This document shows, one piece after another, positions 13,099 through 23,307 of a stretch of 36,878 bases of DNA (the stretch's first letter is position 1; every line of letters starts with the position of its first letter). The stretch spans positions 1-36,878 of the forward strand of contig NZ_FWXD01000034.1 of NCBI RefSeq assembly GCF_900176275.1. The letters are read 5' to 3'. Below the pieces are notes generated by a model. That model did no database searches and was not told the DNA's origin. It worked only from the letters and a program-made list of their open reading frames with translations. The position numbers and the translations under genes were made by a program. Origin of the DNA: Andreprevotia lacus DSM 23236 (GTDB lineage Bacteria > Pseudomonadota > Gammaproteobacteria > Burkholderiales > Chitinibacteraceae).

Positions 13099-16000
13099 GG
13101 GTGCTCTCCTTGAGCGGTTTTGGTAAAAGAGATGTCGTTGGCTGGCTTGTTGCGTTCGTCGTGGCGTCGGGCGCGCATCAGCAGATAGGCTGCAGGGATC
13201 ACGATCATCGAGAGTAGCGGCGCGGTGACCATGCCGCCAACCATGGGCGCTGCTATGCGGCTCATCACCTCGGAGCCAGCGCCGCTGCCGAACAGAATCG
13301 GCAGCAGGCCAGCCAGGATCACGGCCACGGTCATGGCCTTGGGCCGGACGCGCAGCACGGCCCCTTCGCGGATGGCGTCGAGTACGACGGCTTTGTGAGT
13401 GAGGCGATGCGCTTCTTGCCGCCTCTCCAGCGCCTGCTTCAGATACAGCAGCATCACCACGCCAAATTCGGCGGATACGCCGGCCAGTGCAATGAAGCCA
13501 ACGCCAGTCGCTACTGAGAGGTGGTAGCCCAGCACGTACAGGAACCACACACCGCCCACCAGTGCGAACGGCAGCGTTGCCATGATCAGCAAGGCTTCGT
13601 CGATGCGGCGGAAGGTCAGGTACAGCAGCACGAAGATGATCAGCAGCGTTGCCGGCACCACCAGCTTCAAGCGGGCGTTGGCGCGCTCCAGGAATTCGAA
13701 TTGCCCGGAGTACGCCACGCTCACGCCCGGCGGTAGCGCACCTTGCGTGGCGATGGCACGTTTCAAATCCGCGACGACCTGCACCAGATCACCACCGCGT
13801 ACGTCGATGTACACCCACGACGACAACCGGGCGTTTTCGCTTTTCAGCATTGGCGGACCATCGGCAATCTTGACGTCGGCCACCATGCCCAGCGTGATGC
13901 GCTGGCCGGTGGGCGTGACGATGGGGAGCTCTCGCAGGGCGGTTGGTGAATCGCGCAGTTCGCGCGGGTAGCGCACGTTGATTGGATATCGCGCCGTACC
14001 TTCGATGGTTTCGCCTACGTTCTCGCCGCCGATCAGGCTGGCGACGACCAACTGGACGTCCGCCACACTCAAGCCATAGCGGCTGGCATCGTCACGACGG
14101 ATATCAACGTCGATATACCGCCCGCCAGACAGCCGTTCTGCGAGTGCAGACGAGACGCCGGGCACCGTCTTGGCAATTTTCTCGATCCCTAGTGCTACCT
14201 CTTCCACCGTTGCCAGGTGGCTGCCGGCTACCTTGATGCCAATCGGGCTCTTGATGCCGGTGGCCAGCATATCGATGCGGTTGCGAATCGGGGGCACCCA
14301 GATATTTGCCAGCCCCGGCACCTGTACTGTGCGGTCAAGTTCATCCACCAGCTTTTGCGGGGTCATGCCAGGCCGCCACTGCTCACGCGGCTTGAAGCGG
14401 ATGGCGGTTTCGAACATCTCCATCGGCGCCGGGTCCGTGGCGGTTTCGGCGCGCCCGGCTTTGCCGAACACGCTTTCCACCTCCGGCACGGTCTTGATCA
14501 GCCGGTCGGTTTGCTGGAGCAATTCCGCAGCCTTGCCCGCCGACAATCCGGGCAGCGCTGTTGGCATGTAAAGCAGGTCTCCCTCGTCCATCTGCGGCAG
14601 GAATTCACCGCCCAGGCGCGTGACTGGCCAGAGCGCAGTGACGAAAGCCAGCCCTGCCGCAAGCAGGGTGGTTCTGGGACGGCTGAGTACGCACTCCAAC
14701 AGGGGCTGGTAGAGACGGATCAGCCAGCGGTTGAGCGGGTTGGCACGCTCATCTGGAATCGGGCCGCGAATCCAGTACCCCATCAGTACCGGGATCAGCG
14801 TGATGGAGAGACCGGCCGCAGCGGCCATCGCATAGGTCTTGGTAAACGCCAGCGGGCCGAACAACCGGCCCTCCTGCGCTTCCAGCGTGAAGATCGGGAT
14901 GAACGACAGCGTGATGATCAGCAGGCTGAAGAACAGTGCCGGGCCGACTTCTGCCGCTGCATGCGCCACCACCTGCCAATGTGCAGCACCAGCCAGCTTC
15001 TCGCCGGGGTGCTGGTGTCGCCACTCCTCCAGATGCTTGTGGGCGTTCTCGATCATCACGACTGCGGCATCCACCATGGCTCCAATCGCGATGGCGATAC
15101 CGCCAAGCGACATGATGTTGGCGTTCACGCCCTGATAACGCATGACGACAAACGCCGCCAGCACGCCCAGGGGCAGCGAGATGATCGCCACCAGTGCAGA
15201 GCGCAGGTGCCACAGGAATACGGCACATACCAGCGCCACCACGATGAATTCCTCGATCAGCTTGTGCGTGAGGTTTTCCACGGCGGCGTCGATCAGGTGG
15301 CTGCGGTCGTATACCGGGACGATCTCCACCCTGGCCGGCAAGCTGGACTTCAGCTCGGCGAGCTTGGTTTTGAGGGCCGCAATGGTTTCGCGCGCATTCT
15401 TGCCGCTGCGCAGGATGACCACGCCACCTGCAACTTCGCCGTCGCCGTTCAGCTCGGCGATGCCCCGGCGCATTTCAGGGCCGATTTGTACCCGCGCCAC
15501 GTCGCCCAGTCTGACGGCAATGCCGGTAGCGCTGGTCTTGAGCGGAATGCTGCGGAAGTCATCCAGCGTTTTCAGGTAGCCGCCGGCACGTACCATGTAC
15601 TCGCTTTCCGCCAGTTCCAGGACCGAGCCACCGCTTTCCCGATTCGCTTTGCCGAGCGCATCGATCACCGCCTCGTGGCCCAGGCCATAGCTGGCCAGCT
15701 TCGCTGGATCGATCACCACCTGATACTGCTTCACCATGCCGCCGATGGCGGCGACCTCGGCCACGCCCGGCACCGTTTTCAGCTCGTACTTGAGAAACCA
15801 GTCCTGCAGGCTGCGCAAGTCGGCCAGACTGCGCTGGCCACTTTTGTCCTGCAGCGCATATTCGAATACCCAGCCGACGCCGGTAGCATCGGGCCCCAGC
15901 GCGGATTTCGCTGCGGCGGGTAGCCGTCCCTGGACCTGATTCAGATACTCCAGCACGCGCGAGCGCGCCCAGTACAGATCAGTGCCGTCCTCAAACAGCA

Positions 16001-16283
16001 CGTAGACGAAGGAATCCCCAAAAAAGGAGAAGCCGCGTACCGTCTTGACCCCAGGCACGGACAGCATGGTGGTCGTCAACGGATAAGTGACCTGATCCTC
16101 GACGATGCGTGGCGCCTGACCGGGATAGCTGGTGCGGATGATCACCTGCACGTCGGACAGATCGGGCAGCGCATCGATAGGCGTGGTTTTGACTGCCCAC
16201 ACGCCCCATGCGGCCAGCAGAACCGTTGCCAACAGCACCAGAAACCGGTTACGGACGGACCAATGAATGAGATGGGCAATCAT
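13095..16283 (-). CDS. cusA: CusA-type HME-RND efflux pump (Cu/Ag)
   Basis: 1062 residues with the 12-helix RND layout, starting at a membrane helix (residues 12-30). TM4 carries [17 protein letters not shown], the signature of the monovalent-metal (HME4) class, with the proton-relay Asp at 405. Counting residues, the three methionines that form the Cu(I) site of E. coli CusA fall at the same numbers: M573 (DLLYMPT), M623 (PMEMFET) and M672 (RIDMLAT). It exchanges protons for periplasmic Cu(I)/Ag(I) and works with the CusB- and CusC-like neighbours. Start and stop overlap both neighbours by 4 bp. Confidence 0.95.
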   Translation of the reverse strand: MIAHLIHWSVRNRFLVLLATVLLAAWGVWAVKTTPIDALPDLSDVQVIIRTSYPGQAPRIVEDQVTYPLTTTMLSVPGVKTVRGFSFFGDSFVYVLFEDGTDLYWARSRVLEYLNQVQGRLPAAAKSALGPDATGVGWVFEYALQDKSGQRSLADLRSLQDWFLKYELKTVPGVAEVAAIGGMVKQYQVVIDPAKLASYGLGHEAVIDALGKANRESGGSVLELAESEYMVRAGGYLKTLDDFRSIPLKTSATGIAVRLGDVARVQIGPEMRRGIAELNGDGEVAGGVVILRSGKNARETIAALKTKLAELKSSLPARVEIVPVYDRSHLIDAAVENLTHKLIEEFIVVALVCAVFLWHLRSALVAIISLPLGVLAAFVVMRYQGVNANIMSLGGIAIAIGAMVDAAVVMIENAHKHLEEWRHQHPGEKLAGAAHWQVVAHAAAEVGPALFFSLLIITLSFIPIFTLEAQEGRLFGPLAFTKTYAMAAAAGLSITLIPVLMGYWIRGPIPDERANPLNRWLIRLYQPLLECVLSRPRTTLLAAGLAFVTALWPVTRLGGEFLPQMDEGDLLYMPTALPGLSAGKAAELLQQTDRLIKTVPEVESVFGKAGRAETATDPAPMEMFETAIRFKPREQWRPGMTPQKLVDELDRTVQVPGLANIWVPPIRNRIDMLATGIKSPIGIKVAGSHLATVEEVALGIEKIAKTVPGVSSALAERLSGGRYIDVDIRRDDASRYGLSVADVQLVVASLIGGENVGETIEGTARYPINVRYPRELRDSPTALRELPIVTPTGQRITLGMVADVKIADGPPMLKSENARLSSWVYIDVRGGDLVQVVADLKRAIATQGALPPGVSVAYSGQFEFLERANARLKLVVPATLLIIFVLLYLTFRRIDEALLIMATLPFALVGGVWFLYVLGYHLSVATGVGFIALAGVSAEFGVVMLLYLKQALERRQEAHRLTHKAVVLDAIREGAVLRVRPKAMTVAVILAGLLPILFGSGAGSEVMSRIAAPMVGGMVTAPLLSMIVIPAAYLLMRARRHDERNKPANDISFTKTAQGEHP

Positions 16284-17737
16284 GGCTGTGCCCTCGTCAT
16301 GCTCTGGATCAGTTGTTCGCCATTGCGCTCGATCAGCGTGAAGCGCACCTTGTCGCCGGCCTTCACGCCTTGCGCCAGTTCGGGACTGGCCACCTCAAAC
16401 GCCATGGTCATGGCGGGCCAGTTCAGTGAAGGGATAGGCGCGTGCGCCAACGTCACCTGTTGGCCGGAGACACCCTTCACCACGCCAATGCCTTGGTGCT
16501 CGGTCAGGGCGGCCGGGGCCGGTGCGCTGGCATTCGTGGCAGAAGCCATCCGCGCCAGCACGCCCTTCAGGCTGGCCTCGGAATCGACCAGGAACTGGCC
16601 GGAGGCCACCACCTGCTCACCCTTGCTCAGACCCGCCACGATTTCAGTCTTGCCGTCGCGCTCGCGACCGATCTGCACCTCGGCCGGCCGAAAGCCATGC
16701 TGACCATCCGCCACGATCACCACCATGCGCTTGCCGGTGGCAATCACCGCTTCGCTCGGCACGAGCAGCACTGGTTTCCCGGCCTCGGTGCTGAAAAGCA
16801 GACGCGCGTACATGCCGGGTCGTAGCTGGCCCGTCTTGTTCGGCAATTCGATGCGCACCCGTACCGTACGCGTGTCGCGGTTCAGCTCCGGCAGCAGCGC
16901 CGTCACCTTGCCGGCCTGCGGCGCATTCGGCCACGCTGCGAACGTTGCCTGCACCGGGGCGCCAAGCTGCACCGCTGCGGCTTGTGCCTCGGCCACTTCG
17001 GCCTCGACCCAGACCGTTGATAGACCATTGATGCGTACCAGCGTCTGTCCGGCGGCCACGGTCATGCCTTCGCGCACCTGTAGCTCTGCCACCATGCCGC
17101 CGCGTGGCGCAGTCACCGTCACGACGGCAGCCGGCACACCGGTTTGTTCCAATTTGGCGATCTGCTGGTTACTCATGCCAAGTTGCAACAAGCGGGATTT
17201 GGCCGCAGCGGCCAACTGGGCATCGTGCCGCAAGGCCAGGTACTCGTTCTGAGCCGCCAGCCATTCCGGCACGCGTACATCGGCCAGCGGACTGCCGGCC
17301 GCAATGACGTCGCCGATGGCGCGGGCATGAACGCGTTCAACGATGCCAGCGGCCCGCGCCTGCACGATGGCAACGTCGCGGTCGTTGAACTGAACGCTGC
17401 CTGCCGCGCTCAGCCCCTCCTGCAGCATGCCTTCCTCTGCAGTTGCCAGCTTGATGCCGGTGTTTTGCGCCAAGGCCGGGTCAATCCGCACCGCAGGCGT
17501 TTGTGCCCCGGCTTCATCGGCGTACTTGGGGATCAATGCCATGTCCATGAAGGGGGATTTGCCCGGTGCGTCGAAATGCGCGTCAGGCTTCATCGGGTCG
17601 TACCAGTACAGCGGTTTGCTGCCCGCCGTGTTGGCCGAGGTGGTCGGAACGGCATGCTGTCTGCCCAGCCACCAACCGCCGGCTGCGCCTGTCCCCAGGG
17701 TGGCAACCAGCAACGCAAGGGTCATCTTGTTGTTCAT
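16280..17737 (-). CDS. cusB: CusB-type periplasmic adaptor with a fused CusF domain
   Basis: ATG 17737 gives 485 residues. The order is: a membrane/signal helix; a heavy-metal-binding segment (YWYDPM at 45-49, PFMDM at 62-66) whose M49, M64 and M66 keep the spacing of the E. coli CusB copper site; lipoyl/barrel-sandwich and beta-barrel domains; and, from about residue 410, a complete CusF-like domain ([16 protein letters not shown] with H, W, M, M at CusF spacing). The fused domain means the adaptor carries its own chaperone besides the separate cusF. It links CusA to the outer-membrane channel. Confidence 0.92.
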   Translation of the reverse strand: MNNKMTLALLVATLGTGAAGGWWLGRQHAVPTTSANTAGSKPLYWYDPMKPDAHFDAPGKSPFMDMALIPKYADEAGAQTPAVRIDPALAQNTGIKLATAEEGMLQEGLSAAGSVQFNDRDVAIVQARAAGIVERVHARAIGDVIAAGSPLADVRVPEWLAAQNEYLALRHDAQLAAAAKSRLLQLGMSNQQIAKLEQTGVPAAVVTVTAPRGGMVAELQVREGMTVAAGQTLVRINGLSTVWVEAEVAEAQAAAVQLGAPVQATFAAWPNAPQAGKVTALLPELNRDTRTVRVRIELPNKTGQLRPGMYARLLFSTEAGKPVLLVPSEAVIATGKRMVVIVADGQHGFRPAEVQIGRERDGKTEIVAGLSKGEQVVASGQFLVDSEASLKGVLARMASATNASAPAPAALTEHQGIGVVKGVSGQQVTLAHAPIPSLNWPAMTMAFEVASPELAQGVKAGDKVRFTLIERNGEQLIQSMTRAQP

Positions 17738-17738
17738 G

Positions 17739-18959
17739 TCAGTGCGCTCCGGTGGGGTAGTACAGACGGGTTGCAACGGCCGCGATCTGCGCGTTGAGGT
17801 CGATGACGCGCAGGCGACCGGACAGGAGGGCTTTGCGTGCGTTGAGCACGTCGGCCAGTGATCCCTTGCCGGCGCGATAGCCAGCCAGGGCCACGTCCAG
17901 TTGGCGTGCTGCCAACGGCAGGACCGTCAAATTCAAACGGGTGAGCTGCGCCTGCAGCGCAGCCTGATCGGCGTGGAGTTCATCCAGCTGTTGCTGGTAT
18001 TCGGCACGGCGGGCATTGCGCTCCGCTTCCCGTTGCTCGACTTCATCCAGCGCAGCGGCAATCCTCGGATCCTGACGGTTGCGGGTGAACACAGGCAGAT
18101 CGAACGAGAACTCCACCATGCCCAGTTGCTGGCCCATGCCATCACGCTTGAACTTCAGCTCCACCCCCCAATCAGGCTTCAGGGTGGCTTGCGCCATCGC
18201 AAGGTTCGCGCGAGCGGCATCTGCTTGGGCGCCGGCGGCGTGCAACGCGGGTTGGTCATCGATCTGGGTGTGTGTACCGGCGCCCAACCAGTCCGGCAGG
18301 CCGCCGCTCACGGGCTGTTGTGCCGCAGTGCCGAGCCACCGCGCCAGCATGGCACGTGCCTTGGCTTGGTCGCGGATCAGTTCGTCGCGCGCGTCGGCCA
18401 GTTGGGCACTTTCCAGTTGGGCGGCAAGTGCATCGGTGGCATTGCCGCCACCCGCCAATTGCGCTTTGGTGGCGGCGAGCGCGGTGCGGTTCTCTGCCTC
18501 CTGTTCGTTGAGCAGCACGGTGCGCTGTGCCGCAAAGTACAGGCTCAGCCAAGCCAGCGTGGTCTCACGCCGGATGCTTAACCGCTCTGCATGCACATGC
18601 GCCTGACTTTCCAGCCATTGCGCCTGCGCCAATTGCCGCTCGGCCTGGCGTTTGTCGCTGTTTGGAAACTCCTGCATCAAGCCAATGGTGCGCATGGCAG
18701 TGGTGGGTTTGAGGCGGTCTGCACCGTCCAGGGGCAAATCGTCCAGTCCAACTTTGAGCTTGGGGTCGGGTAGTGCGCCGGCAGAGCGGGTCAGATTTTG
18801 TGCGGCACGTTCGGCCGCATTGCGAGCAGCGAGCTCGGGGGCCAGCGCTTCGGCCGTGGCCAGTGCCTCGTCCAGGGTCAAGGCGTGTGCAGCAAGGCTG
18901 GATGCGCACAGCAGTGCGCCCAGCAGCCAGCGATGCTGGCGTTTGAATTGGGAAGACAT
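17739..18959 (-). CDS. CusC/TolC-family outer-membrane channel protein
   Basis: 406 residues: a signal peptide (LLGALLCASSLAAHA), then two outer-membrane-efflux repeats beginning LTLDEALATAEALAPELAA and long Ala/Gln/Leu helices, as in the TolC fold. It lacks a lipobox. GGAGAA six bases before ATG 18959 supports the start. First gene of the tightly packed channel-adaptor-pump-chaperone series (gap to the adaptor 1 bp). It should form the outer-membrane exit for Cu(I)/Ag(I). Confidence 0.9.
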   Translation of the reverse strand: MSSQFKRQHRWLLGALLCASSLAAHALTLDEALATAEALAPELAARNAAERAAQNLTRSAGALPDPKLKVGLDDLPLDGADRLKPTTAMRTIGLMQEFPNSDKRQAERQLAQAQWLESQAHVHAERLSIRRETTLAWLSLYFAAQRTVLLNEQEAENRTALAATKAQLAGGGNATDALAAQLESAQLADARDELIRDQAKARAMLARWLGTAAQQPVSGGLPDWLGAGTHTQIDDQPALHAAGAQADAARANLAMAQATLKPDWGVELKFKRDGMGQQLGMVEFSFDLPVFTRNRQDPRIAAALDEVEQREAERNARRAEYQQQLDELHADQAALQAQLTRLNLTVLPLAARQLDVALAGYRAGKGSLADVLNARKALLSGRLRVIDLNAQIAAVATRLYYPTGAH

Positions 18960-19123
18960 CGTGGTTCTCCACGCGAATCGAGATACGCGTCAGCGAGGAG
19001 AACGACTGATCAGATCACGTGGAAAGTGACGGAGAGTGGTACGACAAAACGCACGTCATCTCTCTGCACCCAGCACCATGATCGCCAGCGCCTGCCGACG
19101 CACCGAGTAGGCGGGACAACGTG

Positions 19124-19519
19124 TCAGGTTCTGAAGACTTGGTACTGGATACGCAATGGTGGCGCGGAGGCCACCAGCGTTGGAGGAGACTTGGGGCGGC
19201 CGGCCGACGGAATGTCAGCACGATCAAATGACCAAGTACTGAAGAAGAACACCAGCAGCGGGACGGGAACCGTCGGCAACTGGATATCGGCCGACTGGGC
19301 ATCCTTCTGACAGTGGGCCTTGCAAACGACGGGTTGCTTGGCCTGCTGCATGTCGCTGCATTCGGTCATGTCGCCCATCGACATGGCCGACATTGCGGCC
19401 ATCGGTTGCTCCACGGGGAATGCTTCGGCACAGGCGTAGGCAGACACCACCAGCTGGCTGAACACCAGCAGGCAGATCGTCAGCCATGTCGAAAAGGGAG
19501 ACTTCCAGCGCCTGAGCAT
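19124..19519 (-). CDS. Small exported CxxHC/Met-rich leader protein of the cus operon (131 aa)
   Basis: ATG 19519 places a hydrophobic signal segment (WLTICLLVFSQLVVSAYA) at the N-terminus. The mature part has a Met/Asp cluster (AAMSAMSMGDMTECSDM), a CKAHC motif (CxxHC), a second hydrophobic stretch and an APPLRIQY C-terminal tail. No enzyme motif; composition fits Cu(I) binding in the periplasm. The product has the same length (131 aa) and shares CxxHC and the PPxR(I/L) tail with the protein at 30295-30690. It directly precedes the CusC-like gene. Confidence 0.7.
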   Translation of the reverse strand: MLRRWKSPFSTWLTICLLVFSQLVVSAYACAEAFPVEQPMAAMSAMSMGDMTECSDMQQAKQPVVCKAHCQKDAQSADIQLPTVPVPLLVFFFSTWSFDRADIPSAGRPKSPPTLVASAPPLRIQYQVFRT

Positions 19520-19567
19520 GATGGCACTGTAGCCAAAAGCGTCCCTGCAAAGCAACTTGAAAACTGC

Positions 19568-20182
19568 CTAGCGCCGCTTCAAGTGGCAGTAGACGAACTG
19601 TTGCTCGGTTCCCCAAGGGGTCCGGTGCACTTCAGTGCCACTTTCCTGCAAAAGGAAGTCTGGGCCGAATTGCCTTTGCAACATTTCTGCGTCATAGCGC
19701 ACGATATCCAAACCACTACACTGTAGCGGACCATCCGGGCCGAACGTCGAAATCAGCAGGTGACCATCGGGTTTGAGCGCGTGACGCAATTGCAGCACAT
19801 AGGCGTCACGCTGCGCTTGCGCGGTCAGAAAATGGAATACCGCCCGATCATGCCAGATGTCATAGCCTTGCTCGGGCAGGGTTGCCTGGGTGATATCGGC
19901 CACGATCCAGTTGACCAAGGCAGCTTGCTTGCCCAAGCGCTGTTGTGTACGGGCAATCGCTGGCTGCGAAATATCCAGTACGCTGAGCTGCGTATATCCA
20001 CGTGCCAACAGGTCATCCACCAATGTCGCCTCGCCACCACCGACATCAATGATGGCTGCGTCAGGTGTCGCGGCTGCCGCCTCGATCAAGCGCAGCGATG
20101 TTTCCAGATGCAGTCGATACCAGCTGACTGCATCGGTTGCCTTGTTTTGGTAGATGCCTTCCCAATGGGCTTTGCTATCCAT
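19568..20182 (-). CDS. Class I SAM-dependent methyltransferase
   Basis: ATG 20182 gives 204 residues. Motif I is IIDVGGGEATLVDDL, followed by LSVLDIS (acidic motif II), WHDRAVFHFL and LRHALKPDGHLLISTFG (motif III region), all typical of the class I Rossmann fold. The opening HWEGIYQNKATDAVSWY is typical of small methyltransferases found in metal-resistance clusters. The methyl acceptor is unknown. It lies 98 bp downstream of cadA and 48 bp upstream of the CxxHC protein, all on one strand. Confidence 0.85.
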   Translation of the reverse strand: MDSKAHWEGIYQNKATDAVSWYRLHLETSLRLIEAAAATPDAAIIDVGGGEATLVDDLLARGYTQLSVLDISQPAIARTQQRLGKQAALVNWIVADITQATLPEQGYDIWHDRAVFHFLTAQAQRDAYVLQLRHALKPDGHLLISTFGPDGPLQCSGLDIVRYDAEMLQRQFGPDFLLQESGTEVHRTPWGTEQQFVYCHLKRR

Positions 20183-20280
20183 GCCGTTGATGCTCCGAAC
20201 TGAATGGCGATCTGACGGTACGCATCCAAGAAATGACGCGAGCATGCGTTAGCGGGTCGTGATAACGCCGACAACCATGA

Positions 20281-22545
20281 TCATAGTCGCAGCAGACGCA
20301 GTCCATTGCCAACCACCAGCAAGCTGGCGCCCACGTCGGCAAATACCGCCATCCACATCGTGCCCATACCGGCCAGCGTGAGCAGCAAAAAAACCGCCTT
20401 GATGCCGAGCGCCAGCACGATGTTCTGGATCAGCACGCCATGTGTCGCTTGCGACAAGCGCACAAATGCCGGCACCTTGCGCAGGTCATCGTCCATCAAG
20501 GCCACATCGGCGGTTTCAATGGCAGTGCCCGTGCCCATTGCCCCCATGGCAAAGCCGATATCGGCTTGTGCCAGGGCCGGCGCGTCATTGATGCCGTCGC
20601 CAACCATGCCGACTGGGCCGTCCGCGCCAAACATCTCTACGGCCTTGAGCTTGTCATCAGGCATCTGATTGCCGCGAGCCTGATCAATGCCGACCTGAGC
20701 AGCAATCGCATCGGCCGTATGTGGATTATCCCCGGTCAGCATCACGGTCTTGATGCCCAGCGCATGCAGTTCCGCGATGGCTGCGCGGCTAGTTTCCTTG
20801 ACCGTATCGGCCACAGCAAACAAGGCCAGCACCTGCTGCTGGTCAAACAGCATGACCACGCTTTTGCCCTGGCGCTCCAAGGCATCCAGCCGTTCTTCCA
20901 GTTCGGTTGAGCAGCGCTTCAGTTCCTCAACCAGCCGATGATTGCCCAACCAATAGGTGACCCCCTCAATCTGGCCACGGACGCCACGGCCGGGCAAGGC
21001 TTCAAAGTCATCGACACGCCACTGCTGCACGTACGCGGCTTCGGCTGACCTGGCGATGGCCTGTGAAACCGGATGGTCGGAACGACCGGCCAGGCTTGCT
21101 GCCAGACTGCGGCAACGCTTTTCGTCAACGGCGGCGCGCAGCTCGAAGTCGGTTTGCTCAGGCTTGCCATGCGTGATGGTGCCGGTCTTGTCGAGCGCCA
21201 GCCACAACAGCTTGCGCCCTTGCTCCAGATACACCCCACCCTTGATCAACATCCCTTTGCGCGCAGCAGCCACGAGACCGCTGACAACGGTCACCGGTGT
21301 GGAGATCACCAGCGCGCAGGGGCAGGCGATCACCAACAGCACCAAGGCCTTGTAAATCCAGTCATGCCAGTTGCCACTGAACGCCAATGGCGGAACGACG
21401 GCGACAGCCAAGGCCAGCACGAACACGATAGGGGTGTAGACGCGTGCGAACTGATCGACAAAGCGCTGGGTAGGGGCCTTGGCACCCTGTGCCGCTTCAA
21501 CCGCATGAATGATGCGTGCCAAGGTCGTGTTGCTGGCCGCTGCCGTGACGCGATATTCGAACGAGCCAGCCTCATTCAGGGTGCCGGCATAAACAAGGTC
21601 GCCAACGGATTTTTCCACGGGCAGGCTTTCGCCGGTGATCGGCGCCTGATTGATGCTCGATCGGCCTGAGATGACCTCGCCGTCCAGCCCCAATTGTTCC
21701 CCTGGCTTGACGCGGACCACGCTGCCCACGGTAACCGTGCTCGCCTCCACATCCAGCCAACTGCCGTCGGGCTGTTTCACCGTGGCCAGCTCCGGCGTCA
21801 ATTGCATCAGCGCGGAAATGGCATTGCGCGCGCGATCCAGCGACTTCGCCTCGATCAGCTCGGCGACCGTGAACAGCACCATGACCATCGCGGCCTCTGG
21901 CCATTGGCGCAAGAGCAGTGCGCCCGTCACGGCAATGCTCATCAGGGCGTTGATATTCAGGTTGCCGTTGCGAATGGCCACCCAGCCTTTTTTGTATGTC
22001 GTCAGCCCGCAACTCAGGATCGCAGCCAGAGCCAGTGCTGCAGACAGCCATTCAGGCCAACCCAGCCAGTGCGTAACTTCAGCAAGCAGTGCTGTGGCAC
22101 CGGACAAGGCCAGCGGCCACCAAGGTCTGGCTGGTACTTCGGCCGGAGACTGGAAGGCCTGTTGCGTAGCCTCGGGCAATTCCGGTGTGAATCCCAAGGT
22201 ACGGATCGCTGCCAGAATCTGGGCCTGTTGCTGCGGCGCATGCACCACCGTCAGTACACGCTGCATCAGATTGAATTCCATCGCACCGACGCCAGCCATA
22301 CCTGCCAGTTTCTTGCGGATCAGTGCTTCTTCGGTCGGGCAATCCATTTGCATGATGCGGACGGATAACTTGATCCCGTTTGCCGTGACTTCCGCTGCGC
22401 TCAGCGCCGAGAGGTCACTGGTTGGCGCATGGCCGCTGCCGTGATCGTGATCGTGATCGTGATCGCCATGATGATCATGCGCCTCTGCATGGTTGCGTTC
22501 TGTCGGATTGGGTTCGGCGTGATCGTGATTGCAGCAGCTGGCCAT
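20281..22545 (-). CDS. cadA: CadA/ZntA-type Cd/Zn/Pb P1B-ATPase
   Basis: ATG 22545 (GGAG six bases before) gives 754 residues. A His/Asp-rich N-terminus is followed by a degenerate metal-binding domain (MQMDCPTEE). TM helices include the CPC motif (VIACPCALVIS, near residue 407), then the phosphorylation site DKTGT (near 452), SDHPVS (HP motif) and GDGINDAPA. This is the P1B-2 pattern for Zn(II)/Cd(II)/Pb(II) export to the periplasm. The divergent cadR and its typical promoter support Cd/Pb induction. Upstream in-frame codons overlap the promoter and are rejected. Confidence 0.95.
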   Translation of the reverse strand: MASCCNHDHAEPNPTERNHAEAHDHHGDHDHDHDHGSGHAPTSDLSALSAAEVTANGIKLSVRIMQMDCPTEEALIRKKLAGMAGVGAMEFNLMQRVLTVVHAPQQQAQILAAIRTLGFTPELPEATQQAFQSPAEVPARPWWPLALSGATALLAEVTHWLGWPEWLSAALALAAILSCGLTTYKKGWVAIRNGNLNINALMSIAVTGALLLRQWPEAAMVMVLFTVAELIEAKSLDRARNAISALMQLTPELATVKQPDGSWLDVEASTVTVGSVVRVKPGEQLGLDGEVISGRSSINQAPITGESLPVEKSVGDLVYAGTLNEAGSFEYRVTAAASNTTLARIIHAVEAAQGAKAPTQRFVDQFARVYTPIVFVLALAVAVVPPLAFSGNWHDWIYKALVLLVIACPCALVISTPVTVVSGLVAAARKGMLIKGGVYLEQGRKLLWLALDKTGTITHGKPEQTDFELRAAVDEKRCRSLAASLAGRSDHPVSQAIARSAEAAYVQQWRVDDFEALPGRGVRGQIEGVTYWLGNHRLVEELKRCSTELEERLDALERQGKSVVMLFDQQQVLALFAVADTVKETSRAAIAELHALGIKTVMLTGDNPHTADAIAAQVGIDQARGNQMPDDKLKAVEMFGADGPVGMVGDGINDAPALAQADIGFAMGAMGTGTAIETADVALMDDDLRKVPAFVRLSQATHGVLIQNIVLALGIKAVFLLLTLAGMGTMWMAVFADVGASLLVVGNGLRLLRL
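22441..22464. repeat. Four tandem GTGATC hexamers inside cadA
   Basis: Four exact copies of GTGATC encode part of the His-Asp run of CadA (about residues 28-35) on the minus strand. Slippage by whole units would add or remove His-Asp pairs without changing frame. Confidence 0.8.
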
Positions 22546-22575
22546 GAGCGGCTCCGGATTGAGTACTATGCTGCC

Positions 22576-22606
22576 AGTACACACCCTGAAGCCACTACAG
22601 GGTCAA
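22576..22606 (-). promoter_or_regulatory. MerR-type cadA promoter/operator
   Basis: On the minus strand: -35 TTGACC (22601-22606), a 19-bp spacer holding the inverted repeat ACCCTG...CAGGGT (22583-22603), and -10 TGTACT (22576-22581). The long spacer with a centred dyad is the hallmark of promoters that MerR-family activators untwist. It lies between cadA and cadR and should respond to CadR with Cd/Pb/Zn. The cadR promoter must overlap it. Confidence 0.9.
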
Positions 22607-22622
22607 GCATGAGGATGCGAAT

Positions 22623-23051
22623 ATGAAAATCGGCGAGCTGGCGCAGGCAGCACAATGCTCGGTAGAGACCGTGCGCTACTACGAAAAAGAAGGGCTGTTG
22701 CCGGAGGTGGGGCGCACCGGTGGCAACTACCGCAACTATGGCCCTGAGCACGTAGAGCGTTTGCGCTTCATCCGCAACTGCCGGGCCCTGGACATGACCC
22801 ATGGCGAAATCCGGGCTTTGCTCGAACTGGCACAAGCGCCCAACGAAGGCTGCGAAAGCATCAACCAGCTGATCGACGAGCACATCGGGCACGTTGATGC
22901 CCGTATTCAGGAGCTGCTGCACCTGAAAATACAACTCGCTGAGTTGCGGTTACGCTGTTCGGGCGGAGCGGCAGGTGATGCGTGCCGCATCCTGGATGGC
23001 ATTAGCGAGATGAGCACGGAGCCGGCCCATCGGCATACGCATCTTGGCTAA
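22623..23051 (+). CDS. cadR: CadR-type MerR-family Cd/Pb regulator
   Basis: 142 residues. The MerR winged helix fills residues 1-70 (MKIGELAQAAQCSVETVRYY). The metal site has the CadR/PbrR pattern: C77 (NEGCES), C112 (RLRCSGG) and C121 (DACRIL), the last displaced by two residues from the C119 of P. putida CadR. A His-containing tail (HRHTH) completes it. It should activate cadA from the operator at 22576-22606 when Cd(II), Pb(II) or Zn(II) is bound. No other metal sensor gene is visible in the window. Confidence 0.92.
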   Translation: MKIGELAQAAQCSVETVRYYEKEGLLPEVGRTGGNYRNYGPEHVERLRFIRNCRALDMTHGEIRALLELAQAPNEGCESINQLIDEHIGHVDARIQELLHLKIQLAELRLRCSGGAAGDACRILDGISEMSTEPAHRHTHLG

Positions 23052-23307
23052 CACCGACAGAACAGACTCGGAATTCTTCGCGGCCATCATTCAGTGCTGG
23101 TCCGAGGACATGACCACTGCTCTTGCTGCCACAAGGCACTAGAAATTTCTGGTCGGCAAGGCATGCAGAGTATTGATTGCGTTGATTTATTCAGGCCGTT
23201 TTGATCTCGCGCGCCTAGATTTCCCTATCGACCAATGGCGGGGCCGCGTTACGGCCTGCTGTTCAAAGGTTTTGTGGCAGCCCAAGATTTGGTGCTAGCA
23301 TGCGCCC

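Noticed and set aside
14217-15923. 568-codon open frame antisense to the cusA gene
   Set aside because: It is a codon-composition shadow of the GC-rich cusA gene; the product is Arg/His/Gln-rich without any domain, whereas cusA is an unmistakable full-length RND pump.
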